From positions 1,376,001 through 1,440,000 of the forward strand of contig NZ_CP059450.1 of NCBI RefSeq assembly GCF_022023855.1: a stretch of DNA of 64,000 bases, in the 5' to 3' direction. Every line of letters starts with the position of its first letter. The first letter of the stretch is position 1. Made by a program: the position numbers and the translations under genes. This DNA comes from Azospirillum brasilense. GTDB taxonomy: Bacteria > Pseudomonadota > Alphaproteobacteria > Azospirillales > Azospirillaceae. Shown one piece after another: positions 8,044 through 17,268 of this stretch. Under the pieces are notes generated by a model. The model had not been told where the DNA came from. It was given only the letters and a program-made list of their open reading frames with translations, and did not search any database.

Positions 8044-9825
8044 CTAATGCGGCATCAGGGGCCAGAACAGCGCAATCGCTGTCGTGCCCAGCACGATGAC
8101 GATCAGCGACAGCGGCAAACCAAGCCGCGCGTAGTCGCTGAAACGGTAGCCGCCCGGCCCCATGACCAGCGTGTTGCACTGGTGCCCGATGGGGGTGAGG
8201 AAGTCGCAGCCCGCCCCCACGGCGACCGCCATCAGGAAGGCGTCGGGTCGCAAGCCCAGATGGTTGGCGAGGCTGGCCGCGATGGGGGCCATCACCAGGA
8301 CGGTGGCCGCGTTGTTCAGGAAGGGCGTCACCGCCATCGCCGCCATCAACATCAGGGCCAACGCCCCGACGGGCGGCAGCCCCTGCGCGGCGACGGACAG
8401 CCAGCCGGCGATCAGCTCCGTCCCGCCGGTGGTGCGCAACGCCTCGCTGACCGGGATAAGGGCGCCCAGCAGCACCAGGATCGGCAACTCGATCGACTCG
8501 TAAGCCTCCTTCAGCGTGATCACCCGCAGCGCCGTCATGGCGACCGCGGCGCCGAAGAAGGCCAGCGTCACCGGGACGAGGCTGGTCGCCACCAGCCCGA
8601 TGGTCACCGCCATCACGGCCAGCGCGATCCGCCGCTTGCGCCGCCGCCCGATGGACAGGTTGCGCTCCGCCAGCGGCAGGCAGCCGAGTTCGTTCAGCGT
8701 GTCCGACAACCCCGCCGCCCGCGCCTGGAGCACCACCAGATCGCCCGGCTGGAAGCGGACGCGGCGCAGTCTCTGGCGGATCGGCCGCCCACGCCGGCTG
8801 AGCGCCAGAAGGTTGGCGCCGTAGCGCTCCCGCAGTTCCACATCCTCCACGTTGCTGCCGATGAGGGGAGAGCGCGGCTCCACCACCGCTTCGAGGACCG
8901 CAAGATCCTCGTCGCTCTGCACCCCTTCCAGTTCCTTCTCGTGCATCAGCTCCAGGCCGGCGTGCTTCACGAGGTCGCCCAGCGCCTGGGTGTCGGCCTC
9001 CAGCACCAGCACATCCCCCGCCAGCAGCACCCAATGGCCGGACGGGATGAAGCGGCGATGCCGCTCGCGGATGATCGCCGCGACCGTCACGTCGCCCTCG
9101 CCGTAGGCCTCCAGGTCGGCGACCGTCTTGCCGACGAAGGGCGACTTCTCCGGCAGCAGCGCCTCCGCCGTGTAGTCGTCGATGGAGAAGCCCCCGGCGC
9201 TGCCCGACGCCGCCTGACGACCGGTGGGCAGCAGGCGGTAACCGACCGTCAGGAAGGCCACCCCCGCCACCGCGATGGTCAGCCCGACCGGCGTGAAGTC
9301 GAACATGCCGAAGGGCTCGCCGACCATCTCGTTGCGCAGGCGGCTGACGATGATGTTGGGGGAGGTGCCGACCAGCGTCATCAGCCCGCCCAGCAGCGAG
9401 CCGAAGGCCATGGGCATCAGCAGCAACGACACCTTCGTCCCGTTGCGCCGCGCCACCTGCATGGCGATGGGCATGAAGATGGCGAGCGCCCCGATGTTCT
9501 TGACCACCGCGGACAGCAGCGTCACCGCCCCGGTCAGCACGATGATCTGCGCCGGCACGGTCTTCATGCGGGCGCCGAGGGGGCGCATCACCTCCTCGAT
9601 GATCCCGGAGCGGCCGACCGCGGCGCTGACCACCAGCGCCGAGCCGACGATGATGACGATGTCGTCGGAGAAGCCGCTGAAGGCGTCCTTTGGTTTGACG
9701 ATCCCGACGGCCACCGCCGCCAGCAGCGCCAGCATGGCGACGAGATCGTAGCGCAGCTTGTCCCAGATCAGCAGCGCGATCACCGCGCCGATGATGCCGA
9801 AGGCGAGTCCCTGGTCGAGCGTCAT
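8044..9825 (-). CDS. SLC13-family permease with two RCK_C domains
   Basis: A 593-residue inner-membrane carrier. An N-terminal set of helices (about residues 1-190) carries the DASS-type SGFSDDIVIIVGSALVVS motif. It is followed by two cytoplasmic TrkA-C/RCK_C regulatory domains (about 205-370) and a second helical block (about 400-590) with the GTSPN-like and PFLNNAATVLV motifs. This architecture is common for bacterial SLC13 transporters of sulfate or dicarboxylates. It converges on the aldo/keto reductase gene (9 bp gap). Substrate unknown. Confidence 0.85.
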   Translation of the reverse strand: MTLDQGLAFGIIGAVIALLIWDKLRYDLVAMLALLAAVAVGIVKPKDAFSGFSDDIVIIVGSALVVSAAVGRSGIIEEVMRPLGARMKTVPAQIIVLTGAVTLLSAVVKNIGALAIFMPIAMQVARRNGTKVSLLLMPMAFGSLLGGLMTLVGTSPNIIVSRLRNEMVGEPFGMFDFTPVGLTIAVAGVAFLTVGYRLLPTGRQAASGSAGGFSIDDYTAEALLPEKSPFVGKTVADLEAYGEGDVTVAAIIRERHRRFIPSGHWVLLAGDVLVLEADTQALGDLVKHAGLELMHEKELEGVQSDEDLAVLEAVVEPRSPLIGSNVEDVELRERYGANLLALSRRGRPIRQRLRRVRFQPGDLVVLQARAAGLSDTLNELGCLPLAERNLSIGRRRKRRIALAVMAVTIGLVATSLVPVTLAFFGAAVAMTALRVITLKEAYESIELPILVLLGALIPVSEALRTTGGTELIAGWLSVAAQGLPPVGALALMLMAAMAVTPFLNNAATVLVMAPIAASLANHLGLRPDAFLMAVAVGAGCDFLTPIGHQCNTLVMGPGGYRFSDYARLGLPLSLIVIVLGTTAIALFWPLMPH

Positions 9826-9858
9826 GCAGCCCTTTTTTGGGGAATTGTTGGTGCGTCG

Positions 9859-11877
9859 TTACTGGGATTTGCCGGAGGATGAGCCCGATGGCGCCGCGTC
9901 GCGCCCCTTGCCGGCCCCGCTGGAGCCGGTGTTGGCGTTCGACGGCGACCGGGCGTTCCGGACAAGTTCGCCGCAGTGTGGCTGCTCGTCGCTGCCTGGG
10001 TCAAGAAAAGGCAGAACGCTGGCCAGCGGGGTCAGCAGGACGCCCAGCGCCACCGCCGCGGCGCCGCGCGCCGCCGACTCCGCGGCGTTCACCCCGATGT
10101 CCGGCGACCCCAGGGTGCCGCGGACATGGACCGGAACATGGGTGGCGAAGATCTGGGGGCTCTTGGCGCGTCCCAGCACGGTCATGTCCATCGCCTCGCT
10201 GCGCAGGTTGATCGTGCCGTCCGCCGTCACCAGCGTTTCCGGCGTGTCGAGCACCAGCGCGCGGCTTTCCACCAACCCGTCCTTCACCGTCACGTCGGCG
10301 ACCAGACAGTTGAAGGGCAAGGGCTTGTCGCCGGACAGGACGACGCCCAGCGTTTCCAGGATGTTGGTCTTCAGCCCCTTGACCGCGTAGCTGGTGATCC
10401 GCCCGCCGTCCACGGCGACTCCCAGCTTGCCGTCGGAGGAACCCAGGATGTTGGCGACCGTGGTGCCCTGCCCCTTGAGCTGGATGCGCCCGCTGGCCGT
10501 GCCGCCCATCTCCTGCGCGAAGGCCGTCTCGCGGAACAGGCGGGCCAGCTTGATCTGCCGGACGTCCAGATTCACGTCGAGCGCCGGGGTCTTGCGCCCG
10601 CCGTCCAGAACCGCCGTCCCGGCGACCCGCCCGCCGCCGACGCCGAGCGACAGCGGGTCAAGCACCAGCCGCCCGTTCTCCAGCTTCGCCCGCGCGTCGA
10701 GGGCATCCAGCGTGGAGAAGGGCGCCTCCACATGCTCGCCGCGGAACTTCACGTCCATGTCGGCGGTGCGCAGCTTCTCCAGTGGAATCTCGGTAGCCGG
10801 GATGACCCGCTCCCGCCCCTTGGTCGGGTAGTCGTCGCGGCCTTTCGGCGAGGCACCGATGAAGCCCGCAAGATCGATCGCCGCCAGCTTGCGCGAGGTC
10901 AGGTCGCCGGTGATCCGCGGCCGCTCGCCGCCCAAGTCCACCGCCACCTGCCCGGACAGGTCGCTCTCGCCGACCTTGCCGTTCATCCCCTCGAACCGCC
11001 AGACATCGCCCTCGCGCCCGAGATGGCCGGAGATGGCGTAAGGCCGCGTCGTCGGCACGGGAATGCCCAGGATCGGGAAGACGTCGGCCAGATCGTCGCC
11101 GCGCAGTTCCACCGACAGGTCGACGCCCTGGAGCAGCACCGGCTCGGCGATGGAGCCCTCGATCTTGCCGCGAGTCTTGCCGATGGCGGTCTCGACCCGC
11201 AGGGGATAGGGTTTGGGATCGTCGCGCAGATACTCCAGCGAGCCGCCGGCCGCCGTCAGGGTGAAGGGCTTGCCGGCGAAATCGCCCTTGCCCTCCAGCC
11301 GGACCTCCTGGTCGCCGTTGCCGCCGACCGCCGTGTTGACGCCGCTGTCGATGTCGATCTTGCGGATGGGGTCGCGGAAGCGCAGCCGCCCCTCCTCGAC
11401 CACGAGCGTCTCGATGATCGGCAGGTCGGTGCGGTCTTCCGGCTTGACCGTCTCCTTCGCCGCCTCCTTGCGCGGGTCCGGCCCGCCAAAGGCCCAGTTG
11501 GCGGCCCCCTCCCGGTTCTTCTCCAGAAGCAGCTTGGGACCGGTAAGGCGGATCTCCCGAAACTCGAAGTCGCCGCGCAGCAGCGGCCAGGGGCGGAGTT
11601 GAAGGTCCAGCACCCGCAGCTCCGCCATTGTCTTGTCGTCGCTCCATTCCGCGTTGGCGACCCGGAGTCCCTCGACACGGATGCGCAGCGGGTCCCCCAA
11701 CCGGACGTTGAGATTGCCGTCGATGGCGACCTCGCGGTTCAGCGCCTTGGACGCCTGCCGGGCGATGAAGCCGCGGGCGTCGTTCCAGTCGAAGACGGCG
11801 AGAGCGATGCCGACGCCCGCCGCCACGGTCACCACCAGCCCCAACAGGCCGTAGCCGATCCATTTCACCACGGCCAT
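9859..11877 (-). CDS. AsmA-family protein
   Basis: A 672-residue protein with one N-terminal membrane helix (MAVVKWIGYGLLGLVVTVAA) followed by a long beta-rich periplasmic body. The start at 11877 is preferred because an AGGGGGG purine run lies upstream and the helix starts cleanly. The N-terminal AsmA segment (NREVAIDGNLNVRLGDPLRI, then NWAFGG) and the C-terminal AsmA_2-like part are recognisable. Such proteins are now viewed as bridge-like lipid carriers between inner and outer membranes. Gene-specific role unknown. It stands alone, 33 bp upstream of the SLC13 gene. Confidence 0.82.
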   Translation of the reverse strand: MAVVKWIGYGLLGLVVTVAAGVGIALAVFDWNDARGFIARQASKALNREVAIDGNLNVRLGDPLRIRVEGLRVANAEWSDDKTMAELRVLDLQLRPWPLLRGDFEFREIRLTGPKLLLEKNREGAANWAFGGPDPRKEAAKETVKPEDRTDLPIIETLVVEEGRLRFRDPIRKIDIDSGVNTAVGGNGDQEVRLEGKGDFAGKPFTLTAAGGSLEYLRDDPKPYPLRVETAIGKTRGKIEGSIAEPVLLQGVDLSVELRGDDLADVFPILGIPVPTTRPYAISGHLGREGDVWRFEGMNGKVGESDLSGQVAVDLGGERPRITGDLTSRKLAAIDLAGFIGASPKGRDDYPTKGRERVIPATEIPLEKLRTADMDVKFRGEHVEAPFSTLDALDARAKLENGRLVLDPLSLGVGGGRVAGTAVLDGGRKTPALDVNLDVRQIKLARLFRETAFAQEMGGTASGRIQLKGQGTTVANILGSSDGKLGVAVDGGRITSYAVKGLKTNILETLGVVLSGDKPLPFNCLVADVTVKDGLVESRALVLDTPETLVTADGTINLRSEAMDMTVLGRAKSPQIFATHVPVHVRGTLGSPDIGVNAAESAARGAAAVALGVLLTPLASVLPFLDPGSDEQPHCGELVRNARSPSNANTGSSGAGKGRDAAPSGSSSGKSQ

Positions 11878-12067
11878 TCGCCGCGCCCCCCCTGCCTGTC
11901 TGCGCCGCACCCTCTGGCTGAATAACGGGCAAAGGACCGGCGGTGTGACGCCCTACCTCCAAAGGGCAGAGGAAAAGACGATCTTGTGCGGATTTAACGA
12001 AAAATTGAGCGAATCAGGCTACGGGTGGTACCGCGCCGATGTCCACTTCCCTCCCGACCCGAGAACT

Positions 12068-13171
12068 ATGCGTTCACTTACGAATTTTGCTCCCTCCACC
12101 TTCGAGGAGCGCGGCGCCGCCGTGGCCTTCACCACCCCGGTTCTGGCGCAGACACGGGTGCGCAAGGATGATCGGGACAAGCTGGAGGTTCTGATCCCCA
12201 ACTTGTCGGAAGGGCACGGCGTCTATGTGGTGCCGTGGAAGGGCCTGCCGCTCGCCTTCCCGATGACCGTCCACGACCGCATGTTGCAGGACCTGATCCG
12301 CAAGGCCGACGGCTGCTCGCCGGACGACATCCGCAAGGCGGTGCTCCAGGCCGCGCGCTGCGGCCTTGCCGGGCCGCTGGCCGTGGAGGCGGCGGAGGCC
12401 GCGCTCCGCGACGAGGACGAGCAGCGGCTGCTCATCAACTACCAGCTCATCGTCGAGGTGCTGAAGGCGGTCGGGCTGGAATCCACGGACATCCTGCGCG
12501 CCGGCCTCGGCTCCGAGAAGGGCGAGCAGCTGACCCGCAGCTACATGACCAAGGCGGCGCAGAGCCTCGCTTTGGAGCCGACCGAGCTGTACGCGCGCGT
12601 GGCCGAGCTGGCGACCTTCATGGAGCCGGTGGGCATAGCCACCTCGCCGAGGCCGGCCCGGCTGCGCCGTCTGGCGCGCGACCTGCTGCAGTTCCGCGAC
12701 AGCATGACCGAATGGTCGACCGGCAACGTGTCGGAGGCCGCCCCCATCGGCACCTTCTGCGCGGAGGTGGCGGAGCACACGCTCAATCAGGTCCGCAACG
12801 TGGTGAACCAGCTCGACCAGTCCGTCGCGGCCTTCGAACTGCTGCTGCGCCAGTGGGACACCAAGCGCACGCTGGTGCGGAGGTCGACCACCCGGCTGTC
12901 CTGGCTGCTCGACGGCTGGGACTTCATCATCACGAGCTGGGCGGAGGCCCAGACCCGGAGCAAGCATGAGCAGGACATGGCCGTGCACGAGCTGTTCCGC
13001 GTCCTGCCCCTGCTGCCCAGGGACGAGGAGAAGTCCGACCACGCGCTGCTGGCCGACGGGCTGATGGCCGCGAACCGCCGCACGGTGCGCGCCTATGTGG
13101 ACTGGCGCAGCGGCCAGCTCGACACGGACCTCGTGATGCGGATCGAGGCGATCAAGGGGAAGGCGGCCTGA
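12068..13171 (+). CDS. Uncharacterised helical protein A (367 aa)
   Basis: No family recognised. The start at 12068 (MRSLTNFAPSTFEERG) is chosen because the protein-like composition begins there; upstream in-frame ATG 11945 runs through AT-rich spacer. The product has a short beta-like N-terminus (LEVLIPNLSEGHGVYVVPW), then an Ala/Leu/Arg-rich, almost entirely helical body. No signal peptide or membrane helix is seen. Its stop is 2 bp before the next start, so it is the first gene of a three-gene operon ending in a 2H-phosphoesterase-like protein. It is divergent from the AsmA gene. Confidence 0.8.
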   Translation: MRSLTNFAPSTFEERGAAVAFTTPVLAQTRVRKDDRDKLEVLIPNLSEGHGVYVVPWKGLPLAFPMTVHDRMLQDLIRKADGCSPDDIRKAVLQAARCGLAGPLAVEAAEAALRDEDEQRLLINYQLIVEVLKAVGLESTDILRAGLGSEKGEQLTRSYMTKAAQSLALEPTELYARVAELATFMEPVGIATSPRPARLRRLARDLLQFRDSMTEWSTGNVSEAAPIGTFCAEVAEHTLNQVRNVVNQLDQSVAAFELLLRQWDTKRTLVRRSTTRLSWLLDGWDFIITSWAEAQTRSKHEQDMAVHELFRVLPLLPRDEEKSDHALLADGLMAANRRTVRAYVDWRSGQLDTDLVMRIEAIKGKAA

Positions 13172-13173
13172 CC

Positions 13174-14484
13174 ATGACCACGGACCCCAAGGCCCTTCTC
13201 AGCCTCGGCAGCAAGCTGCTGGACATCGACGAGGCCCGGTTCCGGCAGGTGGTCGACCTGTTGCAGCAGATCGGCGACCATCCGGAGGTCCGGCACACCT
13301 TCTCGCTGATCCGCCCCCGTCTGGCGGAAGTGCGGCCCCGGCGGCGCGCGACCTTCAAGCGGCTGTTCTGCGAACCGTTCGAGGACCTGTTCCAGCTTCC
13401 CACCGGCAACCAGCCGGCTCCGCTGAACAAGGTGGACCGCGACGCCGTCAACGCACTGTGGCCGCTGGTGGAAGGACGAATCGGCAAGGAGCGGCTGCGC
13501 GGCGTCGCCGGCGCGCTGGGCGACGGCGCATCGCGGGCGGAGCCGGCCCGCGCCTTCTGGTCCATGGCCTCCGCCGCCGTGGCCGACATTCTGGAGCAGA
13601 CGGAAACGGGGCGCTTCGCGGACGAACTGGGGCTGCGGCTGAATCCCGACCGCCTCCGCACCATCGAGGACATCGCCCGCATCCTGACCATCGCCCAGCC
13701 GGTGGCCGAACTGAAGTCCGTCCTGTCGCCCAAGCCGATCCAGAAGCTGCACAAGGACCATCTGGACGGCATCCAGGCCATCGGGCGGCTGGTCGCGCGC
13801 GGGCGGCCGGAAGCGCTGAAGCTGTTCATCCTGCTGGCCGCGGCCCGCCTGTCCGACCCGTCGATCCTGCTGGGCAACCTGTGGGACATGGATCTGGGCC
13901 AGAAGACCAGCGACCGCGCCGCCCTGTTCCTGGATCTCAGCGGCACGGTGGTGGCGCAGATCGAGGAACGGTCGCGCGGCGCATCCGCTGCGGCCGGCGG
14001 CACGGTGGACCGCATGGCCGCCGCCAACCTCGCCGTCGATCTGGTGGCCAGTCTGGAGGCCACGCGCAACGCCATGGAGCACAGCCGCAACAAGGACTTC
14101 GACCAGCGGCTGAAGATCATCCGGAACTCCGTGCACGAGCTGGTGCGCACCCAGGTGCTTGATGGGGCGGAAACCGAAATCCTCGCCGCAGTGGAGACCG
14201 TGGCTCCCGGCACCGACACGGCGCGGATGGCGCAGGCGGAGAACCAGGCCCGCGCCCTGCGCAAATGCTCGACCATCGCCGACACGCTGGGCCTGCGCGG
14301 CGAGCTGAAGAGCGTGACCCAGCAGGCCACCGCCTCGCTGACCGGCACGGCGCGGCAGTCGCTGGCCGACGGGGTCGGCGACATGCGGACCGGCTACACC
14401 GCCATCCGCATGATCGAGCTGATTGCCGGACCGGCGGAGGCTAACCAGATCATGGACGACATCCTGAGAGGTGGACGCCGCTGA
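13174..14484 (+). CDS. Uncharacterised helical protein B (436 aa)
   Basis: No family recognised. The 436-residue product is soluble and strongly helical, with repeating Leu/Ala segments and a basic N-terminal third (RPRLAEVRPRRRATFKRLFC). It has no membrane segment and no catalytic motif I can name. The start codon is 2 bp after the stop of protein A, indicating translational coupling and probably a joint complex. The next gene begins 19 bp downstream. Function cannot be assigned; a scaffold or regulator partner for the downstream phosphoesterase-like protein is only a guess. Confidence 0.8.
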   Translation: MTTDPKALLSLGSKLLDIDEARFRQVVDLLQQIGDHPEVRHTFSLIRPRLAEVRPRRRATFKRLFCEPFEDLFQLPTGNQPAPLNKVDRDAVNALWPLVEGRIGKERLRGVAGALGDGASRAEPARAFWSMASAAVADILEQTETGRFADELGLRLNPDRLRTIEDIARILTIAQPVAELKSVLSPKPIQKLHKDHLDGIQAIGRLVARGRPEALKLFILLAAARLSDPSILLGNLWDMDLGQKTSDRAALFLDLSGTVVAQIEERSRGASAAAGGTVDRMAAANLAVDLVASLEATRNAMEHSRNKDFDQRLKIIRNSVHELVRTQVLDGAETEILAAVETVAPGTDTARMAQAENQARALRKCSTIADTLGLRGELKSVTQQATASLTGTARQSLADGVGDMRTGYTAIRMIELIAGPAEANQIMDDILRGGRR

Positions 14485-14503
14485 GCGGCGCCGGGGAGAG
14501 CGC

Positions 14504-14884
14504 ATGAAGCGTCGCGGAGGGTACGTCGGCTGGGCGCTGCCGGAAGCGGATCGCGCCCGTCTGCTGGCCCTGTTCCCGCCGCGCTACGCTCGCACCGTCG
14601 CCCATCACGTCACGCTGGCCCATGGCGTCGGGGCGGGCCATCCGCTGCCCACGGAGCGTGAGGGAATGGTCCTGGGACTGGCAGACGATGGGGAGGGCGT
14701 GCAGGCGCTGGTCGTGTCCATCGCCGGGACGACCGACCGGCCCGGCGGCGGGACCTACCACGTCACATGGTCGCTGGAACCGGGCCGCCGGGCGGTGGAA
14801 GCGAACGCAGTGATCGCCCGCCTCGGCTGGAGTCCGGTGGAGCCGGTTGCCGTCCGGCTGGAGCCGCGCTTCTTCCCGCTTTAA
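14504..14884 (+). CDS. Short 2H-phosphoesterase-like protein
   Basis: A 126-residue protein with two H-x-T-x motifs, H35-V-T37-L and H86-V-T88-W. This is the hallmark pair of the 2H phosphoesterase superfamily, which cleaves or forms 2',3'-cyclic or 2'-5' RNA phosphate linkages. The 51-residue spacing and small size are closer to the compact RNA-repair type 2H proteins than to LigT/ThpR. The start at 14504 follows GGGGAGAG and avoids overlap with the preceding gene; ATG 14471 is an alternative. Third gene of the A-B-2H operon. Its stop overlaps the convergent EamA gene by 4 bp. Confidence 0.65.
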   Translation: MKRRGGYVGWALPEADRARLLALFPPRYARTVAHHVTLAHGVGAGHPLPTEREGMVLGLADDGEGVQALVVSIAGTTDRPGGGTYHVTWSLEPGRRAVEANAVIARLGWSPVEPVAVRLEPRFFPL

Positions 14885-15807
14885 GCGCCGGGGCCGCCGC
14901 TGGCGTTGGCCTCCGCCGCCGCGCCGCGATTCAGCGCCTGCTCGCGGTGGAAGACGAACAGGCCGCTGCCGATGATGAGCAACGCGCCCACGATGATGCG
15001 CAGGGTCGGCGCCGTGCCCCAGACCAGCAGGTCCAGCACCACCGCCCAGATGATCGACACATACTGGAACGGCACCACGACCGCCGCCGGGCTGAGCTGG
15101 AGCGAGCGGTTCATCGCCGCGTGCCCGGCCAGCGCCGTGACGCCCAGCGCCCCCAGCAGCAGGAAGTCCAGCCCCGGCGGCGGCACCCAGACCAGCGGCA
15201 GCGCCGCACTGCCGAGCAGGCCGGTGCCGAAGGTCTGGAAACTGACCAGCGACAGGTTGCTCGAATCGCGCAGCAGCCGGGTGGAGATCAGGCCGGTGGA
15301 GAAGACCAGCGTGCCGAACAGGGCGACCAGCGACGGCACCGCGTCGAACTGGCCCGTCGGGTTCAGCACGATCACCACCCCGGCGAAGCCGACCACCACC
15401 GCGGCCCAGCGGCGCCAGCCCACCTTCTCGCCGAGCAGCGGCACCGACAGCGCGGTGACGATCAGCGGGGCGGCCATGTAGATGGTCATGACGTTGGCAA
15501 GCGGCAGCGACCGCACCGCCCAGTAGAAGCAGGCGACCTCCCCCGCCACGCAGCCGACGCGCAGAAGATGCAACGGCAGCCGCTTCACCGCGAAGACGGA
15601 CCGCACCCCCTCGCGCAGGATCAGCGGGGCCAGCAGCATCGCGCCGAACAGGCTGCGGATGGCCAGCAGCATCGCCACCGGATAGTCGGCGACCAGCCAT
15701 TTGCCGAGCGCGTCGTTGACGGTGAACAGCGACATGCCCAGCAGCATCAGCAGGATGCCCAGGCGGGTGTCGGTGGCGGCGGAGGACGGGGTGCTGGAGG
15801 CGATCAT
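14881..15807 (-). CDS. EamA/DMT-family exporter
   Basis: A 308-residue drug/metabolite transporter with ten predicted membrane helices in two EamA repeats (about residues 18-150 and 160-290). The first repeat starts LLMLLGMSLFTVNDALGKWL and the second carries SFQTFGTGLLGSAALPLVW. It likely exports small metabolites or amino acids. It is transcribed toward the 2H-phosphoesterase gene, overlapping it by 4 bp, and shows no obvious link to either neighbour. Confidence 0.85.
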   Translation of the reverse strand: MIASSTPSSAATDTRLGILLMLLGMSLFTVNDALGKWLVADYPVAMLLAIRSLFGAMLLAPLILREGVRSVFAVKRLPLHLLRVGCVAGEVACFYWAVRSLPLANVMTIYMAAPLIVTALSVPLLGEKVGWRRWAAVVVGFAGVVIVLNPTGQFDAVPSLVALFGTLVFSTGLISTRLLRDSSNLSLVSFQTFGTGLLGSAALPLVWVPPPGLDFLLLGALGVTALAGHAAMNRSLQLSPAAVVVPFQYVSIIWAVVLDLLVWGTAPTLRIIVGALLIIGSGLFVFHREQALNRGAAAEANASGGPGA

Positions 15808-15819
15808 CTCGGTTCACGC

Positions 15820-15857
15820 AAAAAATCCCTCCCTCCGCAAGCGGCGGGGGGAGGGAT
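15820..15857 (-). terminator. Rho-independent terminator of gcdHG unit
   Basis: Read on the minus strand, a GC-rich hairpin (ATCCCTCC... / ...GGAGGGAT arms with an inner GCCGC/GCGG pairing) is followed by a run of six T. It lies 35 bp after the CoA-transferase stop, between that gene and the EamA start. Confidence 0.75.
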
Positions 15858-15892
15858 GGGATCGGGGCGGCAAAATGACGGGTGCGCGTGGT

Positions 15893-17095
15893 TCAGACCA
15901 CGCCCTTCTCCCGCAGGGCCGCGATGTCCGCCGCGCATAGGCCCAGCGCCTCCTCCAGCACGGCGTCGGTGTGCTGGCCGAGCGTCGGCGGGGCCACCGT
16001 GTGCTCGATGGGGGTCGCGGAGTAGCGGATCGGGCTCGCCACCGTCGGCACGGTCCCGGCGGTGGGGTGCGGCAGGTCCTGGTGAATGTGGCGGGCCCGG
16101 ACGTGGGGGTCGGCGAAGACCTGCGACACGTTGTTGATCGGCCCACAGGGCACGCCCACCGCCTCCAGCGCCGACAGCCAGTCGCGGCTGGTCCGCTGCT
16201 CCAGCAGAAGTTCCAGGATCGGCACCAGCTCCTTGCGGTTGGCGACGCGGGCCGGGTTGGTGGCGTAGCGCGGGTCCTGCGCCAGTTCCGGACGCCCGGC
16301 GACCTGACAGAACTTGGCGAACTGCCCGTCGTTGCCGACCGCCAGGATGATGTGGCCGTCCAGCGTGGCGAAGGCCTGATAGGGCACGATGTTCGGGTGC
16401 GCGTTGCCCAGCCGCTGCGGCGCCTTGCCGCCGACCAGATAGTTCATGGCCTGGTTCGCCAGCACCGCCACCTGCACGTCGAGCAGGGCGAGGTTCACCC
16501 ACTGCCCCTCCCCCGTCCGGTCGCGGTGGGACAGCGCGCCGAGCACACCGATGGTGGCGTAGAGGCCGGTGAAGACGTCGGTGACCGCGACGCCGACCTT
16601 GACCGGACCGCCGCCCGCCTCGGCATCGGGCTGGCCGGTGATGCTCATCAGCCCGCCCATGCCCTGGATCATGAAGTCGTAGCCGGCGCGCTTGGCGTAG
16701 GGGCCGTCCTGACCGAAGCCGGTGATCGAGCAGTAGACGAGGGCCGGATTGATCGCCTTCAGGCTGTCATAGTCCAGCCCGTACTTGACCAGCCCGCCGA
16801 CCTTGAAGTTCTCGATCACGACATCGGCCTGGGCGGCCAGCTTGCGGACGAGTTCCTGCCCTTCCGGGCGTTCGAAGTCGATGGTGATCGACCGCTTGCC
16901 GCGGTTGGTGGAGAGGAAATAAGCCGACTCCTCCCCGGCCCAGGGGGGACCCCAGGCGCGGGTGTCGTCCCCGGCGCCGGGCCGTTCGACCTTGATGACG
17001 TCGGCGCCGAGATCGGCCAGCGTCTGCGCCGCCCACGGCCCGGCGAGCACGCGGGAGAGTTCCAGGACACGGACATGGGAAAGCGGGCCGGGCAT
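15893..17095 (-). CDS. gcdG: CaiB/BaiF CoA-transferase, probable succinyl-CoA:glutarate CoA-transferase
   Basis: A 400-residue family III CoA-transferase: LELSRVLAGPWAAQTLADLG at the N-terminus, then DVIKVERPGAGDDTR, and the YDFMIQGMGGLMSITG segment around the active site. It is downstream of a glutaryl-CoA dehydrogenase gene on the same strand. In pseudomonads and mammals such enzymes activate glutarate with succinyl-CoA to give glutaryl-CoA, feeding GcdH. Assignment to glutarate rests on that neighbourhood; family members use many acids. The 173-bp gap to gcdH is occupied by a nested palindromic repeat. Confidence 0.82.
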   Translation of the reverse strand: MPGPLSHVRVLELSRVLAGPWAAQTLADLGADVIKVERPGAGDDTRAWGPPWAGEESAYFLSTNRGKRSITIDFERPEGQELVRKLAAQADVVIENFKVGGLVKYGLDYDSLKAINPALVYCSITGFGQDGPYAKRAGYDFMIQGMGGLMSITGQPDAEAGGGPVKVGVAVTDVFTGLYATIGVLGALSHRDRTGEGQWVNLALLDVQVAVLANQAMNYLVGGKAPQRLGNAHPNIVPYQAFATLDGHIILAVGNDGQFAKFCQVAGRPELAQDPRYATNPARVANRKELVPILELLLEQRTSRDWLSALEAVGVPCGPINNVSQVFADPHVRARHIHQDLPHPTAGTVPTVASPIRYSATPIEHTVAPPTLGQHTDAVLEEALGLCAADIAALREKGVV

Positions 17096-17125
17096 GCTCT
17101 ACATCCCTATAAATTCGACCATTTT

Positions 17126-17256
17126 CCCCTCTCCCCCTCTGGGGAGAGGGTCAGGGTGAGGGGGCGCCCGCCAGGGCGTCCACGCACTGCAATGAGCCCG
17201 CGTCGTCGGCCTTCGGCCGCCCCCTCATCCAACCTTCTCCCCAGAGGGGAGAAGGC
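17126..17256. repeat. Nested palindromic repeat between gcdH and gcdG
   Basis: Two CTCTCCCC/GGGGAGAG-type hairpins (17126-17150 and 17234-17254) flank inverted inner arms (GGTGAGGGGGCG ... CGCCCCCTCATCC), so the whole element can fold as one long hairpin. Same architecture as the element at 24316-24433. Confidence 0.75.
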
Positions 17257-17268
17257 TTAACAATCACC

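Noticed and set aside
8047..9882. 611-codon plus-strand frame opposite the SLC13 permease
   Set aside because: His/Arg/Gln-rich composition typical of a shadow frame; the minus frame encodes recognisable membrane and RCK domains.
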